Assembly: GCF_024362695.1 (NCBI RefSeq)
Contig: NC_065405.1
Span: 3,604,672-3,668,671, forward strand
Direction of reading: 5' to 3'
Length of the DNA stretch: 64,000 bases
Source of the DNA: Pectinophora gossypiella
Taxonomy: Eukaryota > Arthropoda > Insecta > Lepidoptera > Gelechiidae
This document shows, one piece after another, positions 20,701-29,700 of the stretch. Every line of letters starts with the position of its first letter. Positions within the stretch are counted from its first letter, which is position 1. The notes below the pieces were generated by a model. It had not been told where the DNA came from. It made no database searches and saw nothing but the letters and a program-made list of their open reading frames with translations. Position numbers and translations under genes: made by a program.

Positions 20701-23700
20701 CAGTGTCTGCAACTTCAGACTGTCACCTATGGTCTAAAAAGCTCCTCATATTTAGCCACGCGTTGTTTGGTTGAGTTAGCTAACCGGTATAGGGATCAGT
20801 TTTGCCTGGCTTCCGATGCACTATTGCATAAAACTTATGTTGATGACATTTGCTTATCTGATAATGACTTAGGTCAACTTATAAAAACAAGGGACGAACT
20901 TATTCAATTGTTAAAAAAAGGTGGCTTTTCACTGCATAAATGGTGTGCAAATGATAATTCATTGTTACAGGACATTCCATTAACTGCTCAACATAAAGGT
21001 GATGTTCATTTTTCAGAAAAAGATAACAGTGTTGTCAGGAATTTAGGTATAAAATGTAAATTAGATGATGACACACTTGTAATAAGTTCTCCTGAACAAA
21101 ATTTATTAGATAAATACACCAAACGTGATGTATTATCATTTGTGAGCAAAATATTTGACCCATTGGGACTGGTTGGACCTATTGTTGTTAAAGCAAAACT
21201 TCTAATGCAGCAAACATGGCTGTCTAAATGTAATTGGGATTCTCCTTTGCCTGACCAGCTCAATCAGGAATTCAAAACTTTTGCTGACCATTTAACTAAA
21301 ATGAATGATATTGTAGTTAAAAGAAATTTAAACACTTGTGAAGCCAAGTCAATTGACATCATTGGGTTTGCCGACGCTTCTAATAAAGCCTATGGCTGTT
21401 CACTTTATATGAGATCTGTTGGTGTCAATGATGAGGTTACAGTGAATTTATTATGCTCTAAATCTCGGGTGAATCCTATAAAAGAGTTGAGCACACCTAG
21501 ATTGGAATTAAATAGTGCATTGTTACTTGCTAAATTAACTAAAAAAGTGTATGATATAATAAGTCCGCGATTTGATGTTAATGTCTACCTATATGTTGAC
21601 TCACAAATTGTTCTGGCATGGTTAAAAACCAATCCTATAAAACTCAGTGTATATGTGGCTAATAGAATCAAATGTATTATTGAGTTGACAGGGAATTTCT
21701 CTTGGTATTATGTAAATACTTCACAAAACCCAGCTGACTGCCTGTCTAGAGGCGTAGAACCGCATTTATTACAAAGTCATGATCTTTGGTGGCATGGTCC
21801 CACATTTTTAAGCCAGCTGGATTTTAATCCTGTGTGTGAAAATGTGAAGTTACCTAAAGAAATTCCAGAATTAAAAACTTCACATGTAATTTCAATAACT
21901 GAGGACTTACCATTGTTTAATAATTGTTCAAACATTGATAAAATGAAAAGAATTGTTGCATATATCTTTAGATTTGTTAAAAATTGTAAAAGTAAGAAAG
22001 AGGATAGGATATATGGTAATTTAATGCCTAAAGAGTTGGACTTTGCTTTAAAAATCATTCTTAGAAATGAACAAAGAAAGTTTTTCAGTCAAGAAATTAA
22101 TGTTTTAAAATCTAAACAACCTTTATTGAAGTCCAATCTTAAAGCGTTAAATCCCTTTCTTGATAACATGGATATACTCCGTGTAGGAGGTAGGCTCCAT
22201 TATGCTGATATTCCATATTCAAAAAAGCATCCCATTATATTGCCTAAAGGTTCTAAAATAGTTCATTATTTAATTAAAAAGGAACATGGAATATTATTGC
22301 ATGCTGGACCCAAGCTTGTTTTGACTAATTTAAGTCAAATTTACCACATTGTAAATGGTATAAGAGAAGTTAAGCATGTCTTGCATAAATGTTTAATTTG
22401 TTTTAAGTTAAAGGCTAAGAATGCTGAACAACTTATGGGTTCACTTCCATCTGACAGGGTCAACCCTTGTAGAGTTTTTGAAAAAGTAGGTATTGACTAT
22501 GGGGGCCCATTTAATGTAAAAATGTTACGTGTTAGAAAGCCAGTTATACAAAAGGCATACATACTTATTTTTGTTTGTTTCATAACAAAAGCTATTCATG
22601 TAGAATTATGTACTGATTTAACTACAGATTGTTTTCTAAATGCTCTTAAGAGATTTATTTCTCGAAGGAATAAACCTTCTATTATATATTGTGATAACGC
22701 TAGTACCTTTAAGGGAGCACAGAACCAATTGTATAATTTGTATAAGTTGCAGTCTGACACAAATCACAGAAATGCTGTTGAATATTTCACAGCTGATTCA
22801 GGCATTAATTTTAAATTTATCCCAAGTTATTCACCAGTTTTCGGTGGTTTGTGGGAAGCTGGCATTAAAAGTGTTAAGCATCATTTGAAGAGAGTTGTGG
22901 GCAATACTGTTCTCACATATGAAGAATTAAACACGGTCATTATACAAATCGAAGGCATATTAAACTCTCGTCCTTTGACAGCCTTGCCAGCAACTGACTC
23001 CAATGAGATGTCATATTTAACACCTGGTCATTTTTTAACAGGTGCTCCATTAACTTCTTACCCTGAGGGTGATTGTACGACTGTTCCCATTAATCGTTTA
23101 AAGTTTTGGAGATTATGCACCCATATGGTGCATAACTTTTGGAAACAGTGGCACAAACAATATATCATTCAATTACAAAGTAGGCCTAAATGGAGAAATG
23201 TTTGTAATAATATTAAGGTTGGCTCTTTAGTCATAGTTAAAGAGGACAATGTAGCCCCACTGTTGTGGCCCATGGCTAGAGTAGTAGATGTTTTTCCCGG
23301 GGCTGATGGCAAAGTGAGAGCACTTTCCATTAAAACTTGTAAAGGTTCTATAGTGAAAACTAGTATTCACAAAGTATGTATCTTACCTATAGATAATGAG
23401 TAAGAATAATTTTAAGTTTAAAACAAAAAGAACAAATAATTTATTTTCAAGTTTATATCAAAAACTAGTTGCTTATTTTTCATCATAATTAAAAAAAAAA
23501 AAACAATTTTGTTCATCTTTTTACTTAGTTTAAACGTTTGTACTTTTTAATCTTTGTTCTTTTTGCCGTGTTGCGGAATATGTGTAGTACACACTAAAAT
23601 TTATTTTATTATGGCAACACCGAATTCCATTCTTTCTTCTACCCTTTAACCATCATGGCGATGGGTGTTGCATTTTCCATTTTTGTACATTTTATTTAAA

Positions 23701-26700
23701 TACAGTCCATTTCTAAATATTCAAGCATGTGTTTTTACTTATATTTAACACCAGCGACGCACAAATAGAAATAGTTTATTATGATCCATGCTTCGAATAG
23801 CTACTTTAAACTGCCAGTCCCGGCTACTATATACTTAAGTAAGTATATAACATAACATAACAAATACTTTAGTGCACAAACAGGAAAAAACAAAATACAA
23901 AACAAAAGAGAAATAAAATGAGTACAATAGGCGGCCTTATTGCTAAGCAGCAATCTCTTCCAGGCAACCTCATTAGTCATTATATGAGCCATGTCAGGGA
24001 CCTGTGATTCACCACCAGGTCCTCATTCCGTCCATGTGAAATTTTCGATCTATATCTTCATTACATACAACTGATTGGGCCCCACAGGGTCGTCGACGTC
24101 GAGGTAGACAACGACGACGGTGGAGGGACGAGGTGGACGCCTTCCGGCACACCTGGCGGAACGATGCCCGGGACAGGGAGGGTTGGAAAGAGAAGGGGGA
24201 GGCCTTTGCCCAGCAGTGGGACATTGAATAGGAAAAAAAAATATCTTCATTAAGCCGACGCCGGCGCCACCTATCCGAAATGTAGAGTACTACTATTTCT
24301 TACATCATAAAAAAAATAGATATATTATACCTTTTCCAAAAACGCAATGACGGGCCCAGCGAGTATCTCTGTGGCATCCTTGATAAAAACCTCACAGCAA
24401 GTCTTCAGCTGCCGATCGACCTCCTTTCTCGAATCCAATAGATGTTCTCTGACCATTGGCGTACCTTCTAATAGAAACTCTAGTAACGCATTATTACTGT
24501 TTAAGGAAAATATCTGCTTTGGTTTCTGAATAAGCCCGTACGCTGCATTTTTCATGTTACTGAAATCCAGGGTCGTTTCTTTGATGACAAAGTCTACTTG
24601 GAAAGGGGCTATTTGCTCTCTTAAAATGAGTAAATGTTTTATTTGGAACAGTTCGCCGTCGATGGTTGTTTTGGTGGCCGATATCTGCTTGGCAGCGTTG
24701 TCTATGCTTTGCACGCAGAGCGAGATCGCTTCCTGTGCAAGGCCTTGGAACACTTTCTTTTCTAAGCACCTGTAACCAATAATGGATATTTGTTTAAACG
24801 AAATGAGTTTATAAAGTCATTTTGATGCAAATTATAATCATGCAAATTAGAACGACCTCCGTGGTCCAGTGGTTGAGCGATGGGCTTACGATCCGGTGGT
24901 CCTGGGCTCGATTCCCGGTGGGGACATATCACAAAAAATACTCTGTGGTCCCTAGTTACAGGCTGATCATCTGATTGTCCGAAAGTAAGATGATCCGTGC
25001 TTCGGAAGGCACGTTAAGCCGTTGGTCCCGGTTACTGCTTACTGATGGAAGTAAGTAGTCGTTACATGAGCCATGTCAGGGGCCTTTGGCAGCTCAGTAG
25101 TAACCCTGACACCAGGGTTGATGAGGTTGGTACTCCACCTCACAACCCACACGATAGATGAGAAGAGATGCAAATTATTCGAATAATAAGTTACCAAGTT
25201 AAAAATTGTTTCGTCTTTCAAACAGGCCATATACAGGGCGTTAGTGACACCGTACCGATTACTGAGCGAATATATCTTTTGCGCTTTTTTAAATTAGTTT
25301 CAATTAGTTACATACTTTTGCGATGGAAAATTCCACTAAATATTCATTCAAAACTAAGAGCTGAAGCATCCCTCTCAGTATTCGGTACGGTGTCACTAAC
25401 AATATTCTACTACGTTGTATCTGTGCAGGTTGGTGGAGTAACAACCAGTTTTCGGTCGGCGGGGGAGGCCTTCGGTCGGCGCTCGGCCTTTTTTCTCTAC
25501 ATAAACAATAGTTACACCAATAGAGCCAGAAAAAGGCCGCGAGCGTTTTCCTGGTACCACATGTCGTACAGGTCGGCGGGGGAGGCTTGCGGTCGGCGCT
25601 GTGTCTCTACATAAACAATAAATGTAACTCACCTATAGAGCCGGGATAAGGCTGCGAGCGTTCTCCTGACGCCCGGGTACCACATGCCGTGCAGGTCGGC
25701 GGGGGAGGCTTGCGGTCGGCGTTGGGCCTCCACGTTGATATTGGCTACTTCTTGGCTGGTAGCTGACACGTCTGATACCATGGAGTTGCGGGAGTCACTG
25801 CGTTTCATTGCTTGCTCTTGTATCGATAGTGCGATTTGCTGTGGAGAAGGTTCACTTAATTAAAGCATGGAACAGACAATAATACTCTACATATAGAAAG
25901 GACACTGTCACCACATCAATATTAGTTTAGAGCGAGCTTTTCTTTACTTTTGATGGGTTTGCTCTTGGCCTCAGACTTGCCCGAATGCATTGACGAGGCC
26001 TAAGATGGAGCGAGCTCGTTATGATCATTCTAATGAACATCTGCTTTTTTGTAATTGCTCTATGGAAATTTTAAGTGATTTTATGTCTTGCTTTTGCTAT
26101 TCTACATTAACCTCGTAAAGCCGAGGTTTCCAGACACCATAGTAAAACAATGGAGTTCGGATTTTAAAAGAACTGTCGGCGTTACGACTATAAGGCCATA
26201 TAAAAGTAAGTGCGCAATGGCAACAAAAATGTCAAGTAGCCATATTCTTTTTCATTTGAATAGCTTCAATTTGCAAAGGGCGGTCCAAGAGACTTGGTGA
26301 CGCTCGATTGACTGAGGATATGCGAGCAAGATGCAGAGCATATTTGTTGTTCGAGACCTACATCCCAACAGGGGATGAAAGGATTATACATAAACAACCT
26401 ATATAACGTCCCACTGCTGGGCACAGGTCCTCCCCTCAATCAACCGGAGGGGGTATAGAGCATACTCCACCACGCTGCTCCACTGCGGGTTGGTGAAGGT
26501 GTTTTTACGGCTAATAGCCGGGACCAACAGCTTAACGTGCCCTCCGAAGCACGGAATCATCTTACTCTTTCGGACAATCAGGTGATTCAAGCCTGAAAAG
26601 TCCTTAGCAAACAAAGGACAGTTTCACAAAGTGATTTCGACATTGTCCCCATCGGGAATCGAACCCGGACCTCCAGATCGTGAGCCTAACGCTCTAACCA

Positions 26701-29700
26701 CTAGACCACGGAGGCTGTTAAAAAAAAGGATTAGAGAAAAGAAAAAGGATGAGAGGAAAAGAAAGGATTATAAGAAGCTTCAATGTACAACCCTCCCACC
26801 TCCATCATCTCCAGCTTGTGCGGGTAGGCCAGGTCCCCGGGCGCGGGCCGGTACAGCAGCACGTCTGCCCGCAGGTGCACGTGTGCGCGGAACACCAGCC
26901 GCTCCTGCGCGTCCTGCAGCAGCGCCCGCGCAGACACGCCCAGCGCCGCCAGGGTCGCCGCTGCGGGCACGGGGAACTAAATTCAATATATTTCTTCTTC
27001 GTAGCAACAACTTAACGTGCCTTCCGAAGCACGGAATCATCTTACTTTTTCTGACAATCACATTATTCAGCCTGCCATGTCCTTGCCAAACAAAGGACAG
27101 GGTCATAAACTGATTTCGGCAACGTCTCCTTTTGGAATAGAACCTGGACATTCAGATCGTGAGCCCAACGCTCTAACCACTAAGCCATGGAGACTGACGA
27201 TTCTTCAGTTAAATAGGAGCTCAAAATGGCTCTTTTGTCGAATGGCTTTTTTTGTATATTTGAGGTGGTGTCTGAATGTTTTAGATTCACAATTAGACTT
27301 AACAGGTGGCATTGAATAACAATACTTACGATCATTATTGACTTGTTCTTCAATGACCTCGACTCGTAGTATGACGCACAGCTCCGCGAGGGTCTCCAGG
27401 TGGTTGATGTGGATGATGTGTGGGCGCAGTGTCTCATACAGCCCATTGCATAGAGACTGCAGATATTCTCTGGAAAATGGAAGAATTGATGTCGATTTTG
27501 TGTTTCTGGTTTCTTATATAAATATTTTATTGCTACTTTATTTGTATTTACAAATACGTGTTTTGTTTTTGTAGGCCTTCATTTATTAGCGTTTCGACCA
27601 AAATGTAATTGTTTATTTTCTTAAAATGTATCATTTCCCACATCTTATCTTATCTTATTCAGCCTATACGATCCCACTGCTGGGCAAACGCCGCTTGATT
27701 TTAGAAGTCGAGGAAGACCGCGTAAATGATGGTGTGATGACCTCAACGCTTATCGGAAGGATTGGCCGGAGATCGCGCAAAGTCGAGAGGAGTGGAAAAA
27801 TCATTTCCCACATATAAAAAAATATACCTACCAACAAAACGCTGTTACAGTTTCTGCCGGTATATCCACAATGAAAGGATGTAGAATAGAATCAGGGATA
27901 CCCAAATCTGGAACCCAGGTGACTATGCCACGGAACCCAATTTGAGAAACACTAGAATAGATACTGACTCTAAAGCCGCAGAAGTCTGCGCAAAGAAGTG
28001 CGAGTAGAGCGCGCACTCGTCACTGCACGCATGCGCCAACAAGGAGCAGGCGGTCCGCAGCAGCGTGCAGTGGTCCCGCGGGTGCCGGCCGCCGGCCGCC
28101 GCCAGCGCCGCCGCCACGGGGGCGCCGGCCACGCGGGCGCGGCGAGACGCGTACTCCCGCTGGATGTCCGAGAGCAACGACGCGTAGCTGGAGGGAGGAA
28201 AGATTACGTTCATAAACTATTAATTACCTGTAGCATGAAATAGGCTAGTTTCCTACTAGTCAAATCAGTTACTTTTTACTAAACGTCAAAACATGAAATT
28301 ACTATGTAATTTGTATGAAACAGCACGGTGTGACTTCATAGAAAAATGCATAATGTCGGACTTATTATTACGTTATTCTTGTTTAAAATTCATAAATAAA
28401 TTAAATAGAAAAAATAAAATGTTTTTCGTTAGTTTTAGATAAAACTTTATTTAGTAATCAGAATTTTATAATTTATCTTGAACCTAGTACACGCCCCAAT
28501 TGGATAAATTCTGACTGAATTCGGACTAGGTACTTAATAAGGACAGATCACTGACACCTGATAACTGTCAGAAAACATTTTCTTTTAACTTATTTATGCA
28601 TTTGACCAAGAAAAACCACGAAAACGTAATAATAAGTCTGACAAAGCACAAAATTAAAAAGCAAGAAAATCCATGTTACTATAAGCGAATCTCCTTAGTC
28701 AATAAAAAAAATAGACGACGGTAACATACTCGGTATTTTTCTCAGCTCGTTCTTCAATCTCTTTGATAACCATTCTCAGTTTAGGGGCGGCAGCTTGGAA
28801 CTTTCCGAAGTACACAGCGTAGGCAGTGTCCATAGACTCCTGATCAGTCGGGTCCTCCTCTTTGGGGGCTAGTACTTGCTCTGTGGCGTGGTTCAGCACA
28901 TGCGTGACGTAGGAGCGAATGAGCGAGATAGCGCGGTTTTGTAGATGCCGATATTTAACCAGGTACGTGTGGGATTCTTTGTAGTTGCCCTGGAAATGTA
29001 ATTAGATTGGAAGGTCGTATCTACATACATAAGCACGTATCTATATCATAATTATGGGTAGTCAAGGGGTACATCCATCGCAAGATGAACTAAGTACCCA
29101 AACCTCACGAAGCTTTCTGTTAGACCAACGCAACGTGATAGGCGGTGAGCCGTATCGCCACCGCGTCCCCGCATTTTTCTTTTTAAATAGTAAACCTAAA
29201 ATGGTGTAAAATAGTAGAACTAAACTGCTCATCCCATCACATTCCACCATCCATAATGACCATCTCTAATGGTCTAGCCAACTATGAAGACGGGTACCGG
29301 GGTTCAAACAGGCGTTCCCCGTTTCAGAATAAAGGTGTAAAAGAGGTTTTCTTTCCTTCCAGACTAATTTGACCAAAGCATTCAGTACAGAAACTGATCT
29401 GGTTTTTGTTTATTTGTGCTACAATATTAATTAATATTTTGATATACATAAACAGCCTATATACATCCCACTGCTAGGCACAGGCCTCCTCTCAATCAAC
29501 CGGAGGGGGTATGGAGCATACTCCACCAAGCTGCTCCAATGCGGGTTGGTGGAGGTGTTTTTACGGCTAATAGCCGGGACGAACGGCTTAACGTGCCCTC
29601 CGAAGCACGGATAATAATATTTCTATATAATAATAATAATATAATAGATAATATTTTGATATAATTATTTGATATTTATAACCATACTTACATTGTTTCT

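Larger units (their letters stand above)
16942..23763 (+). mobile_element. Intact BEL/Pao LTR retrotransposon
   Basis: A 6822-bp element flanked by AATAG (16937-16941 and 23764-23768), the 5-bp duplication usual for this superfamily. The two 183-bp LTRs look identical base for base. Between them lie a primer-binding-like site, a ~1.1-kb leader with a hairpin array, and one open Gag-Pol frame of 1708 codons without stop or frameshift. No envelope frame is present. It sits in COG3 intron 10 in antisense and splits a SINE. Identical LTRs, perfect duplication and an intact frame indicate a very recent insertion. BEL/Pao membership rests on the single gag-pol frame with A17-type protease and the C-terminal domain downstream of the integrase. 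Confidence 0.95.

Noticed and set aside
26631..27113. Plus-strand 160-codon protein
   Set aside because: It runs through SINE sequence and the antisense of COG3 exon 8; the G/C-rich exon gives open antisense frames.
27969..28016. GTATCT as the COG3 exon 6 donor
   Set aside because: It would leave phase 0, while the next exon needs two carried bases; GTCAGT four bases earlier restores the frame and the family alignment.
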